A DNA stretch of 64,000 bases from Poecilobothrus nobilitatus (lineage: Eukaryota > Arthropoda > Insecta > Diptera > Dolichopodidae), in contig OX352774.1 in assembly GCA_947095535.1 (NCBI GenBank), positions 222,444,965-222,508,964 of the forward strand, given 5' to 3'. Below the pieces are notes generated by a model. The model searched no databases. It saw only the letters and a list, made by a program, of their open reading frames with translations, and was not told the DNA's origin. The translations under genes and the position numbers were made by a program. This document shows positions 49,857-62,505 of the stretch, one piece after another (the stretch's first letter is position 1; the number at the start of each line of letters is the position of its first letter).

Positions 49857-51900
49857 CTATATACTATTTTTGTACATATTTTCTACGACGTAATAATGAA
49901 ACGATCCTTATCCGCTTTGTTGACTGCTGAACGTCATAAATACTCACATAGATGCAAATCGAAATATATATATTTAAAAAAAAAATATGAATTTCAATAT
50001 TATAAGTAATACTAAAAATAATCGTATGACAGCAATGAAAATAAACTGTTAAACGAGAATAATATTTCAAATTTTTGGGAGCTTCCATAACATATTAATT
50101 GTAGAGAGTTTTTTTTGGAAAATTTAACCATAAAATACGATTGCATGCTATAGCTTTAGCTTTTATAAAAAAGTTTAAATTTACATCAATTACTTGATCT
50201 AATCAAAAGCAAGATTTTGAGAAAAATAATAAAAAAATTATCGATCTATAATAAAATTATATTATTTTACTTATAATCAATTCTATTATATCATGTAATT
50301 AATATCATGTCGTAATGTTATATAATAAAAAAAGAAAAATAATTCCTGTATAAGATAACAGATGGCGTAGAAAAAAAAAATAATTACATTTGCATTTTAT
50401 AGCCTTATATATATACAATAGTTAGAAGAGCTGCATAATCAACGGCTTTGTGAAACTATAATGATTCCACAGACAGAAGCTTAGTGAAATATGAATAATA
50501 AATGGATTAGTGCAAGCCTTGTTTCTTATAGGAGTGGAAAGAAGCAAAAAAAAAAAATATGTTTCATTAATTTGAAAAAAATATTTTTTATTTAGCAAAT
50601 TCACAAAATAATCCTATTAAATTATTATTATACTAAATAATTAATAACTTATATACCAGTTAGTTTTAATTTCGGGAAATACAAAGAGCATATTTTAAAC
50701 GACATAAACGAGCTCGTTTACATATATTTATTGTGCAGCGAAAATTAATTTTTTTCTGTATATTTTTTTTTAGTACATAATTTTGTGGATGCATTTTTCT
50801 GATTTTCACTGTATTTTTCTTAAAATATAACTACAATTAAATATGTAAATTATAAAAGTAAAACCTGGTAAAACTTAAATAATATGAGTTAAAAGTAAAT
50901 TTATAAAAGTAATAAATAATTAGTTTATACAATATAAAAACAATATACGATACTTTAATGTAACATACAACTGAGTTATAGTTATAACTATAAGTTATTA
51001 AAATTATTAAGTTATATTAAGTTATTATATCATATAAATCAGATTCTACGGCCGCATGTTCAGAAAATTTTTATAATTAATTTACTATACAGTAACAAAA
51101 TATTAATATAGGGAGTGCGTTACAATGATGCACGTCAAAATCCATCTACGATAAAAAAGCTTGCATTATAATATTTTTCACGGACAAAATCTTGGAAAAT
51201 ATGTTTTTAAGATTTTGTTTTTAAAGAATGTATGTAGATGTATATAAACATATATTTATAAGGAGGTTTTTAGAGTTGGTTTCAAAATCAGGGTTATACA
51301 CTTCGAGGTTATTTATATAAGTTAATGAAAATAAAAAACAGGTGTTTTATTTCACTCTAAATTTTATTCTAAACAACATTTTAAAATACAGACATTTTTA
51401 TACATTTAATGTAGGTTACATTATTGATAACGCAGCAATTTTTACATTACTTTTATTAAAAATTATAAGTGTATTACATTGTATGTTATTGCATTATTAT
51501 TAATATAATAATGATAATACAATGAATGGATTTAATATTGTGCAATGATTAAAAGGTGATTAAATTAGCATATTTGATTAGAGCATTAAACTTTATTTAA
51601 TTGTTTATATTCGATTTTTTGTAAGTAGAATAATTTTATTATTGATGACTGTTCACTTATATAATATCTGATAATATGTATGTACATATGTGAGATTCTG
51701 AATTAAAAGGGATTTTAGAGGTGGTTTCAAAATCAGAATTGCCGCTTTTTCCAAAATTTTTAGAAAATATACTATTTTTATAACTTATTGCTAATATGTT
51801 ATTGCTATAAATTATTTTTTAACATGAAATATGTATGAAAAAAAAAAAAATAATTAGTAGAGATTTTAGAATTGGTCAGGCAAAATCAGGTGCAATTATT
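48801..51900 (+). repeat. Five spaced copies of a TTTTAGAGTTGG...AAATCAGG repeat
   Basis: Copies of about 40 bases lie at about 48801-48838, 48882-48916, 51261-51304, 51710-51750 and 51861-51900. The core is GATTTTAGAGTTGGTTTC followed by AAAATCAGGGTTATAC. Several copies are preceded by a TATGTACATATAT-type run at a similar distance. All are on the same strand. I do not recognise the family. Confidence 0.6.
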
Positions 51901-53133
51901 TAACCATACTGTTTTAATACTATGTTCATACTATGGGTGTTTAACAAGAAGTAAACAGATTTTAAAAAATGGTGTTCATACTACACAACTTGTTTAAGTT
52001 TTGACAGCTATCAAAATCAAAAATGGATACTAGAAAAAAGTTATTAGGTTTATATGCCAATTATGATTATTGAAAAAAAAATAAAACTTTTTCTTTCTTT
52101 TTGCTTGGTAAAATATAGGTATATGTAAGCCTTTATTTTTGCATCTTTTTTTTTGATTTTAGTTAGGAATCTAGTTATTAAAATGTAAAAAATAAAGTTT
52201 TTTTTTTTACAAACAAAATAAACATTGGTTTGTAAAAACAAAAATAAAATTTGGGAATTAAATATTTTGTATTGATCATAAAAAAATGGAAACAAAAAAT
52301 TTTTTTTCCGTCCATTTTTACATTTATAGTTTAACAATGCATTTAAAAAAAATTAAAGTTATGAAAGGGTTATGAAAAATACAGAAAACTTCGATTCATC
52401 GAAAAAAAAATCGATTATGTAAAAAATTTTAATGTACAATCTTGAAGATAAACTAGTTTAAAAGATAAACTAGTTTAAAAATGACAGATTTTTTCATAGA
52501 GTATTTTCTTGTTAAACAGGAATTAAACTAGTTTATCGAGTTAAACATGTTTAACTGTGTATTATGAACATTGTATAAATATGTAGTTTGTTCTGACATA
52601 ATTAATATTATGTAACATGCAAGATTTTGTCCTAGTAGATTTTGGGAAAATAGATTTTGTTTTGAGAGATTGTCGAAAGCAAGATTTTGTAGTATAAGAT
52701 TTTGGCATTAAGATTATGACACAAACCCATTAATATTATAAAATATAGTTTAAATGTAAGTAACCAATGCTTGTTTTTAATAAAAATTAATGAATATGAT
52801 ATCAAGTACTATAAAATATGTACTATAAATAAATTTTTCCATTCATAAATCAATTTTAATTTTAAAGCTTTTATTTAATTTTTAAATTATTCTTAAGTTA
52901 ATTAAAATTATATATGTATGTGCAATTTAATAACAGCTTAATATACATTTATTATCTTTTAATTAAATAATATAGATTAAGCTTTTATATAATTATATAT
53001 TATATATATTGTAATTTTATTTCAAAAAAAAATTTTTTTTTTTTAACTTATATGTTTCATTTTATCTTAAATTTAAAAAAAGTTTCAGTTTAATTGCAAT
53101 TGTCGTTCTGGAAAAAATTCTTTAATTTTTAAA
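49857..53133. other. Intergenic upstream of TO4
   Basis: No gene seen. It contains three copies of the repeat above, the AAGATTTTGT minisatellite at 52618-52733 and AT-rich unclassified sequence. The last 60 bases before TO4 match the flank of the TO4 pseudogene. Confidence 0.5.
52618..52733 (+). repeat. 15-base minisatellite, unit AAGATTTTGTNNNNN
   Basis: Seven imperfect tandem units of 14-16 bases start AAGATTTTG or AGATTTTG. A pair of the same words, one inverted, lies at 51185-51222. On the other strand the unit reads AAAATCT, the same word that repeats at 15-base spacing in the ends of the 32220-33537 element. Confidence 0.65.
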
Positions 53134-54476
53134 ATGTATCGCTCATTAATAATAATTTTATTTATTAGTGGAATAATATTAGTTGCTAAAACTGAAGATA
53201 TTAGTAAATATTATATTATATATATATTTTTTTTAAATAATTTCTCTTAAATTTTTATTTATTCCCTTATATTTTTTTAATATAGATCTTGATTTTAAAC
53301 CATGTGATGGAAATAATTTAAACGAATGTTTTAGAGAAATTATGCAAACCCAATTGGTTGCAAATGCAGTAAATTAATTTTTTTGTTTTTTTTTAAGGAT
53401 AAGTTTTTTTTTTGTTTTTTTTTTTTGTATTCTTTAATTTTTATACATTTTATATTCGTATATATTATATATATATATATAGAATGGAAATGAAGCATTA
53501 GGTATACCATCACTCGAACCATGGACATTAAAAAAACAAAGAGTTGATTATAATGGAACGGATGGAATACAAGTTTCAACAATTGCTGAAAATGTTAAAA
53601 TTTATGGTTTTACAAAATCAATAATAAAAAATGTTAAAACTTCATTGAATGAAAAAGGATTAAGAGCTATTATTGAAATTCATACACCAAAAAGTTATGG
53701 TACAGGAAATTATAAAGCTAATGTAGTTATTAATGAATTAAAATTTCGACCAAAAGGAGAATTTACAGTTGAAATTGGTAAATATGTATATTTAAATATT
53801 GATTATAAAATAATTAAATTATTGAAATTATTAAATGCAATTTAATATTATATTTTGTAATTTTGTAATACATATATATGTTTAATTTCTTTATTATATT
53901 TTAAAAAGAAATTAAAAGAAAAATATTTACATTAAGGACTCCAATTGTTTGATTTTGTTTATATTTTATTATTTAATTTTAAAACATAAATTAGACTTCT
54001 GTTCATAAATATATACCTATGTATATACAAATTAAAATTAAAAAAAAAATCAAGTACCTATTTTTTTTTTTTTATTTATTTTAATTTAAAAATATTAAAA
54101 TTTCAGATAATGTTAATATGATCAGTAAAATTGAAGCTATATTTGATATTAGAGATAATAAAAAATTTTTAAATATAAAAAGTATTGATTTGAATCCAAC
54201 AGTAGGCGAAATAAAATTTAATGCAACCGGACTTTTTCCAGATCCAGCACTAAGTAAGTTTATTTTTTGAAAGTGTATATATATTGTAATTTCTTCGAAT
54301 TTATATATATATATTTAATTTTAGATGAATTTGCAATTGGAGCTGTTAATCGATATTTACCAAATTTTTATAAAAGAATTGTTACAGAAAGTAAAATAGT
54401 ATGGGAGCCATTAATAATAAAAACAGCTAGTGATTTCTTTAATAGAGTATCATTTGATAAATTTTTTCAAAATTAG
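53134..54476 (+). CDS. Takeout/JHBP-family protein TO4
   Basis: Five exons: 53134-53203, 53286-53368, 53483-53777, 54107-54253 and 54325-54476; 248 aa. Signal peptide about residues 1-18 (MYRSLIIILFISGIILVA). The disulfide pair is C30/C38 (KPCDGNNLNEC, a spacing two residues shorter than in the other members here). Landmarks are LGIPSLEPWTLKK, KANVVINELKFRPKGEF, NATGLFPDPALN and VWEPLIIKTASDFF. All five exons and all phases match TO1 and TO2b, so this is the ordinary gene structure of the cluster. It is probably a secreted carrier of an unknown hydrophobic ligand. The gene has a broken inverted copy about 8 kb downstream. Confidence 0.9.
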
Positions 54477-56589
54477 AATTTCATTAAATTGAATGTATTA
54501 ATAAATTATTAATTAATTAATTTTATTTTTATTGTTTCGTATACTTTATTAATGTGATTTTTCAAAATTTATTAATTGTATTTTATGAACAAAAAAATTT
54601 TTTTGAAATTTTCAAATAAATTTTATAAAATTATTTAATTGTAATAAATTGTTGTATTTCTATTATAGTACACGTATCACGTATGACTTTAAATGAACTA
54701 AATATGTACCGAGAAGGATACATATGTATATAGTATAGTAATAAAATAGTAATAGTTATTGTAGTAATAAATTTAATAATTCGTAGTCGTAATGACGTTT
54801 CCATTTATATTTAAAGATTTAATAATTTATTTATTCAAAATTTATATATTTTAAAAAATTTCAATTTATAGAGGAGGATCTATAAAATTCTTTGATCGTT
54901 GAAGTATTAAAAATTTTTATTTAATAAAATTAATGTTTATAGGGGAAATTAAAAACAAATCTTTTAAACATGTTCAATTTTTATATGAAAACTTAATGTT
55001 TAACCTAACCTAAACCTTAGCCGTTAACCTATTATATAATTAATCTACTTATAGAAAGTTTATTTGCTTACAATTGCTTAAAAATTAATGCATGAATCAT
55101 ACAATTTTCACAATTGATACAATTTATGAAAAAAATTGTATAGTTATTTTAAGATATTTTCTTATAAAAAAATGTATATAAAAGTGTATAAGTGTGTGTA
55201 TAAAGTATCAGTAATATACTAATATAATATTAAAGTTTTTTTCATTAAAAAATAATAAAACATATTGTCTAATTCTTAATAATAAGAGTTACTTTTAGTA
55301 AATTTTTCATAAAAATTTCCCACCCGTCAAACAATACTTCTATATAGCGTTTAAGATGGAGGAAAAAAATTATTTTGTAAATGTCTGCATATCTCAGATG
55401 TCTGGTTCAAAATTTTGATTTTTTATCTATTTTATAAATTGATAAAAATGATTTCATTACAGGTTGAAAAATAAAAAGCCATCCTAAATGAAAGATAAAA
55501 ACCAATTTAGGTGCTCCCCACTTTACTATTAATTTCGGATTATGTCATCTAAATTAAAAACAATTAACAGAATTATTTTTATATTTCATATTTATCTATA
55601 TGGTTTAATCGTGCAAAGATGAAATGAAGTAAATATGTTGTCATCAATTGGTGGTATTGGTATCAGTTTTCTTCCTATGAAACTATCCGTAAATATTATT
55701 ATTATGGACTTATATTTATATGCATTTTTTAACATTTGAAATTTTTATTGATGTTTAGGTGCGTCTCATTTGAGATTAAAACTATTTTTACTTTACAACA
55801 ACTTTATTTTTTCAAACTTTAGTCGGGAAATAAAAATTTATTTTTCTTTAAGTATATGATTTCCGTTAAGTCGGTTATTATTCAGATTCAGTTTGAGGTT
55901 CAATCAATTGAATAGTGATTACTCGATTACTCGACTGTAACTATTGTATACAAGATTACAAATTAAATATTTTACATTGCTATATTAATTATTCCGATAT
56001 AAACTTTTACTTATAAGTCATCAGTATTTTTAATGTTCTTATTTATAAACAAAATACAGATTAAATACAACCAACTTAAATAATCCTTATTTTAAAGAGT
56101 TGAAATTCTTTTTTTAATCGCGGATTTCAGAAATTTAGGTTTTAAAAAAAAAACCTTAGAAAATTACGACATCATTAGGCCATTAGGTCATTAGGTGTAT
56201 ATAGATCAATATATTGTAATATAGGGGGAATAGAAAATTTAAATATTATCTGTATGAGTGCATGCTTTCTTTCTAATATGATTGATTCTTTAAGATTTAT
56301 TATATATCTACAAAAATAAATATTATATGATACTTAGAAATTAAGTTGAACTTGAAGACACATTTTCTATGACTAAATAATATGTTACAAAATATTTTTT
56401 GAGTTTTCTGTATTTTACTATATATTAAAATGACTAACATTTATGACCCGACAAAGACATTTAATTTGTTTGTAGTATTTGTAGTGTAGTAAATTGCATA
56501 TTCTAATAAACATTTAATTGATATTTTATCAATAGGTAAACAGATACATAGATATATATTAAAGGTACATAGGTATATTTAATATAAAT

Positions 56590-57180
56590 GTAAACAAGGC
56601 AGAATGTAAACCAACGGTTTTTAAAAGCGCACATTTTCAAAAGATAATACAAACTGTTTAGAATTGTGACTTTTTACACCGAAATTTGAAAATTTCATAT
56701 AAGCAAAAATGCGTAAATAACGCTTTTTTGCAATTTTGAGGGGCTGTAAGTCCGGAACCCTATATAACTAAGAAAACCTGTTAACACACGTAAAATATAT
56801 TACTGAAGCTATAAATCACGCAAAATTTGGTTTTCACATAACGGTAAATTTAAAAAAAATTTGTATAATTTTAAAATTGATTTATAAAGGTAAAATAAAT
56901 TCCTGTCGAATGGTGTTTTCAGATTGAAAAAATATTAAATATACGCATTTAAAAATACGGCTTCTTGAAAGTTTGAAGGGCGGCAGCTCCGTAATGGATA
57001 GCGCTACATGAAAAAGTTGTTCTAAAACATTAAGTTTTTTATAAGACGTACCCATGGTTAACATTTTTTTTCTCTATCTTTAACGGTGTAGAAGTTTTGT
57101 AAACAGATGGACGGACGGACGCCCAGAGTGAAACTAATAGGCACAGTTTGTCAAACTTTTTTGAAAATGTGCTAAAAACC
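56590..57180 (-). repeat. Dispersed repeat, inverted copy
   Basis: On the minus strand this sequence matches 34260-35035. It lacks about 170 bases that the other copy has between GTTATGTGAAA and GCTTCAGTAATATATTTTAC. The shared sequence ends at AAAACCGTT(A/G)GTTTA followed by CCTTGTTT. Confidence 0.7.
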
Positions 57181-59739
57181 GCTTTTCGTTCTATTGCAAA
57201 AAAATTCTTATAAGAGAAGTTAAACGCATAATATTGACACAATATGTGAAAGTCAAACGAATATAACGTATACGATTCCCACATATTTATATATAGGTAT
57301 AATTTAATATATAATATAGGTATAATATATATAATATAATTTAATATACTATATTTTAAAGCAAAATCTTTATATCAACAGTCTTATTGCTCCATTATTT
57401 TTGATATTTTCCTATATTTTATTATTTATTTCTAATAATTCTAATAATTGAAAAAAAAATAGAATTCTTGTTAAACTTGAAATTAATTGATTCAACTGTT
57501 GTATAATGAAAGTATAGACGTTTGTTTATGATTGACTTTTATTTATTAAAAAAATATTCAAAATTTTACTTAAGTAAAAAGTTTTTATGTTTGGTTTTTG
57601 AATTATTTAAAAAATTATCAGACAATTTTAATATGTTACATGATCAGTTAATTACGATATACATCATATACATCTACTCGTATCAGTTAACTACGATTCG
57701 AAGTTAATTACGATATTAAATGCGGTAAATAGCTTTTAAATTTAATAAATAGTGATATTAATAGTGTTAAATATATGGATAATTTTATGTTACTATATAT
57801 AATTAATCTTGGTACAATAAAATCATAAAGTAACTATATATACATAGAGAATTCACGTAGAAGGAAAAATCGTAGTTAATTTAATTGATTTGAAATCACC
57901 CCAAAATCGTATTTGGGGTTATTTCGTAAAAAGATGACCGTATTTTTGGTATACCATCAAAGAACATAAGAAAAACAAATTTTTAATATTTTAAAAAATA
58001 TTTTTTCATTTATTCAGTTCATAATTCATTTTCTTGGAACTGACTGATTTTTTTTTCTCTAAAAATTTATTTTATATTGTTACATACATACATATTTATC
58101 TATGCATCACAAACAAAACAATGTTCTTATAATTTTAAAATGTAATTTTATAGATGTCATACAGAATAACTCAACACAACACATGGACAATATTTGAAGG
58201 CCAACAAAATTTTATTATAATATTGCAAGTGCTTGTAAATTGTAACGGAGATCTATTTGTTTTTATTTTTTTTCTTTTTTGTTTAGAAGAATATTTTTTC
58301 TAAAAATTAAAAAATATTTTTGGATGGAATATTGAAATTTTCTAAAATATTGGTATTAACCTTTGTGGACCCACAAAGGTATAGTAAGTTAAGATAAAAT
58401 TTACTGAATGTATAATTACATATATTAAGGCTGGTTTTCATTAGACCGATATATCCACGGAAATGTTAGAGCATAGGCAGAACATACAAAAATGATATGT
58501 GTTTGAAAGAGATTAAGCTAAAAAAATATACATGAAACATTTGAAAATATCCAAGAAAGTAACCATAAATATCCACGAATTAGATATGTATGCAAAAATT
58601 GTATATCTTACAAAAAAATTTCTACTACCTACCATGGCATTTAAATTTTGAAGTGTCAAAAATATAAACAAATGTTCAAATTTTATTTTTTAGTGAGAAA
58701 CTATATTACAATGACTAAATTAAAATTATCGGTATAAAAATATTATTAATAAACTATGTATATTATTTTTAACAACTTTATAAATAAAAATTTTAAATTT
58801 TTAACTAAATATGAATATAAACATTAATAAATTAGGTTATGTATAATTTAAACTGTCAAAGTGTTGCTGTAATATTTTTTAATTATATAATTTTTTTTCT
58901 TCCTCTTTCCCACTGGTAGTGTACTATATTTTTCTCTTTCTAAAGTTTCGATAATATCCCTGAAATTTCTCATGAAAACCAGCCTTTATGTCTTTATGAC
59001 TATTTAGATAGATATGTAATTCTTATAGCAGAATTCTTAAAAGTATTTTTTGATATTGAATAAGGTAGCTACATATAGTTAGTCATATTAAAAAACAAAA
59101 TTTAAAAATTAAGAAGGTATTTTTGAAAAGAAAAAACATTCGACCCAAAGGGATTAAACAACTTACCATATCTTTTCAAAAAAAAATTAAATTAAGAAAA
59201 AACAACTACATGAACAACAAAACAGTTATTTTAATGCACGATATTTACAACAACGTCTTTACACTTAGAAGCCGGAACATTTAACGAAAACTTTGAAAAA
59301 CAAAAGGCTATTTGTGTAGAAAATAAATTGAGTGTTCCGATCCGGCATAACATATTTAGGCGTTGTTTATAAAATATTTTAAAATTTTTTATGAAATTTT
59401 TTTTTGTAACTGATGTAGGGATATACATATATATCTATACAGATATTCCTCTCGTAACACTTTTAAATTTTATTTTTAGAATATAAAATATAGAATACAG
59501 ATATTCGCCTTGTAACACTTTTAGAAATTATTAAAAAAATTTGAGAAGTTTGTTCGATATTGGTATTATAATACGGGCAATTACTTGTCATGTGACCAAA
59601 CTTTAGTCAAAGTTTTTTCGTTGCTAGAAATAACACCTCATAAACCATTTTGTAATTATAATAATAAAACATTTTTTGCTTATTCGATTTTCCCCATCTA
59701 ATTAAATCTACATTAACAGAAATACATTAATGGATTCCG

Positions 59740-60066
59740 ATTTAAAAACCTCCGATGGTATTATAAGCTTTAAAGTTCTCATAGAATTATGGGAAGTTCA
59801 AATAAATTGAAAAACTAAGATGTGTACCAAATTAACTAGATAACATATTAATCCGTATACTTTTGAAAAAATTAGAGTTAAATTAGCAACACAAATATTT
59901 AGTAGAGCAGTAAGTGAGCTATTAGAACAATAATTGAAACGTCTGGTTTTAAAAGAGTTACTAAAGAAGTTGCAAACATTTTGTATTAGTGTTTGATAAA
60001 CTTTTTGATTGTCTCAACAGTGGATCATTATCTTCTGATAATAAATATCGATCTGATATTAAACTT
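59740..60066 (+). pseudogene. P-element (THAP-type) transposase relic
   Basis: Broken frames give, in order, SDGIISFKVLIELWEVQ, KMCTKLTR, HINPYTFEKIRVKLATQIF, SRAVSELLEQ, TSGFKRVTKEVANIL and VFDKLFDCLNSGSLSSDNKY. This is the order of the central transposase region of P elements and THAP9: a YI..L..LQ block, L...KLT..H, KM.VKLA.Q.FS..V...L, then F...FD.LN. At least two stops and two frame shifts are present. No THAP zinc finger and no terminal repeats were found. Confidence 0.6.
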
Positions 60067-62505
60067 GTAGTTTGAATTTTTAAAATATTGTAAGATTGAC
60101 TAAAAAGAAAAAATATATTTTAGAGGGAATGAAAATAACTTTAAATTTATATTAATATACACATTTTTTCATATTTTATACTTTTACAATAACAATTCTT
60201 GTACCTATAGTTGGGTTATGAAAACAACTAAAATTGATTGATAAAAAATTGAGGTAGAATCGAGGTTTTTTCTTTTTTTAAGAAGTCGAAAAAGTTATAG
60301 GAAGAAATACATACATATGTATATACAAATGTAAATCATACATCAATTGACATACAAACAAAAAAAAAAAATAAAAATAAAAATAAACTAAAATACGATC
60401 AAGTTGATTTTACTACCAAAGATTATATAAGTAGTATACTACTTACATAAAAAAATTGTCAACTTTTTTCTTCCATGTGAATACTCTATGTATCAGTTTA
60501 CTTTACTTTATGATAAAATTCAATGCAACCAAAAGATTTTCATATTCCGGTTATAACTGAACTTTAAATATTGAATAATTAAAATCTCTTATAAATTATT
60601 TTTATTTTTTTTATTTTTATAAATTTGATTTTAGACGTTAATTGATATTTTGCAAATTTCTATAAAATTATTGTGTCAGAAAATAAATTAACACTAAATG
60701 CCAATAAAAAGGTCTAGTAGTTTTTTAATACAGTAACTTAATAATTTTTTATGTTGTAGAATTTGTTTGCATTATAAAATCTTGCTGGTTTAAAATTGTG
60801 TAGATTTATTTACGATATTTTAACATGATAGTCACGGCACGACAATCAGTTAAAAAAATATTTTTGGTTAAATTTACGCAAAAATTTTTGTTTCATTTTA
60901 TTGAGCCCAGCATTGATATTTCTCCTTGCCCTTGGAAGCTAAACCGACCTATTTTGGTTATAAAAAAGAAGTTCTTTCTTCCAATTCAGTTTATTGCATT
61001 TCTCAGTAGGTATAAGCTGAACTTTACTTATAAAATCCTAAATTTCCTAAATTTCGCAAAACTCACAAACCTTTATATTGAAAATTGTCGAAATGGTGTG
61101 TGAGTTGAGAGAATAATTTATGAAAATCCAAAAAAGCTGAATTTAATAAATTAAATCAACTACATCAATAAGGTTATTATTAACTGAATCAAAATTTAAT
61201 TTTTGTTTTTCAAAGAATTAAAGTTTTTCTAAAATCTTATTAAACAATTTAGTTAAAAAAAAAAAAAGACTAAGGAAGAAAGTTAAAAAATGTCCAGTTT
61301 TTAAAAACTTTAATTTTTTCAAAAAAACATTAAATAAAAATGAAACATTAACTAATAAACTATGAAAATCGAAATCTAAAAGTATTTAGTTTTGTCTTAC
61401 ATTAAAAAAGAAGTTTGACTTCAAATTACTGAACTACTCAGGTACATATTATGTTTATTTAAAGTAACTATAACCAAATTGATTATTGAACTGAAAAATG
61501 GTTAGTGATCTAGTGTAGGTCGGTCGCATATAGAAAAGACGTAAAAATTAAATATTTAATTTAATTTAATTTAATGTAAAAACTAGCTTTATTGTGGTCT
61601 AAATTGGTTTGATTGAGTTTATAGGATCTTTGTTTTTCCTGGGATAGAGCTTGCTGTAATTCACATCACATTTGGTTTGTTAAATTTCATGCGCCATACT
61701 GTAGTTAGATTCTTCCATCCGTCATATTATTTTTAATTCTTGAAATTTGTTTAATTTTGAAATTATTGCCAAAAAAGAGTTACTCCAATTACAGCTCTGA
61801 TGCACAAAGTCAATTGTTTTTTAAAATAGATAATTAAGTTTCGTTCAAATAATATCAAGTTTTTCATTACGGTTTAATCAATTATTTTAATTTTAAACTT
61901 GATTGAAGGTGAATTAATACTATTAGTATTTCTAATGAAGATCTACGAATTTCACTCTTTCGTTTACATGTTTCTAAAGATCTTTGTCCTCATTATTAAA
62001 GACATTTGCTATATAGAGGAAAGTAGGTGTCATTATTTGATTTCAGTTGATTGTTTTGTAAAGCTTGAGTGTAATTTGAGTTGCATTACGATTTATATAT
62101 TTTATAAGAAACCTAATTGCACAATTTCGTCTTGATTTTTCAGATAACAAAATGTTGAAAAAAAAAGTTCTGTCGCATGTGATTGACTATCCATTCCTTA
62201 TATAGTTATATATTATAACATACCAAATACCTGAATTTAAGTTTCAAAAGAGGAACAGAATGAATTCAATTGGGTCATATGTGACTTGAACTTCTGTCTC
62301 GGACATAGATAACTTAAAGGAATAGAATTGACTTAAGACAGCTATACAATTAATTGATTTTAAAAATTTTTTTTGAAAAATTAAAATTTTTTTTAAAAAA
62401 TCATATTCATAGGTACATAATACATTGAAAAATAAAAATTTAATATAATATCTATATAATATGTACATTAAACAATTTGTCACAATTAATTATTTGACAT
62501 TATGT

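Larger units (their letters stand above)
54477..62505. other. Intergenic between TO4 and its pseudogene
   Basis: No intact gene seen. It contains the inverted dispersed repeat (56590-57180), a P-element transposase relic (59740-60066) and a short (TTTAA)n run at 61553-61574. Open frames of 60-90 codons such as 60825-61103 have no recognisable motif and no splice context. Confidence 0.5.

Noticed and set aside
52050..52337. 95-codon minus-strand frame rich in Phe and Lys
   Set aside because: Composition follows poly(A)/poly(T) runs; no motif or splice context.
60825..61103. 92-codon open frame
   Set aside because: No signal peptide, motif or homologous look; flanked by stops and AT-rich sequence.
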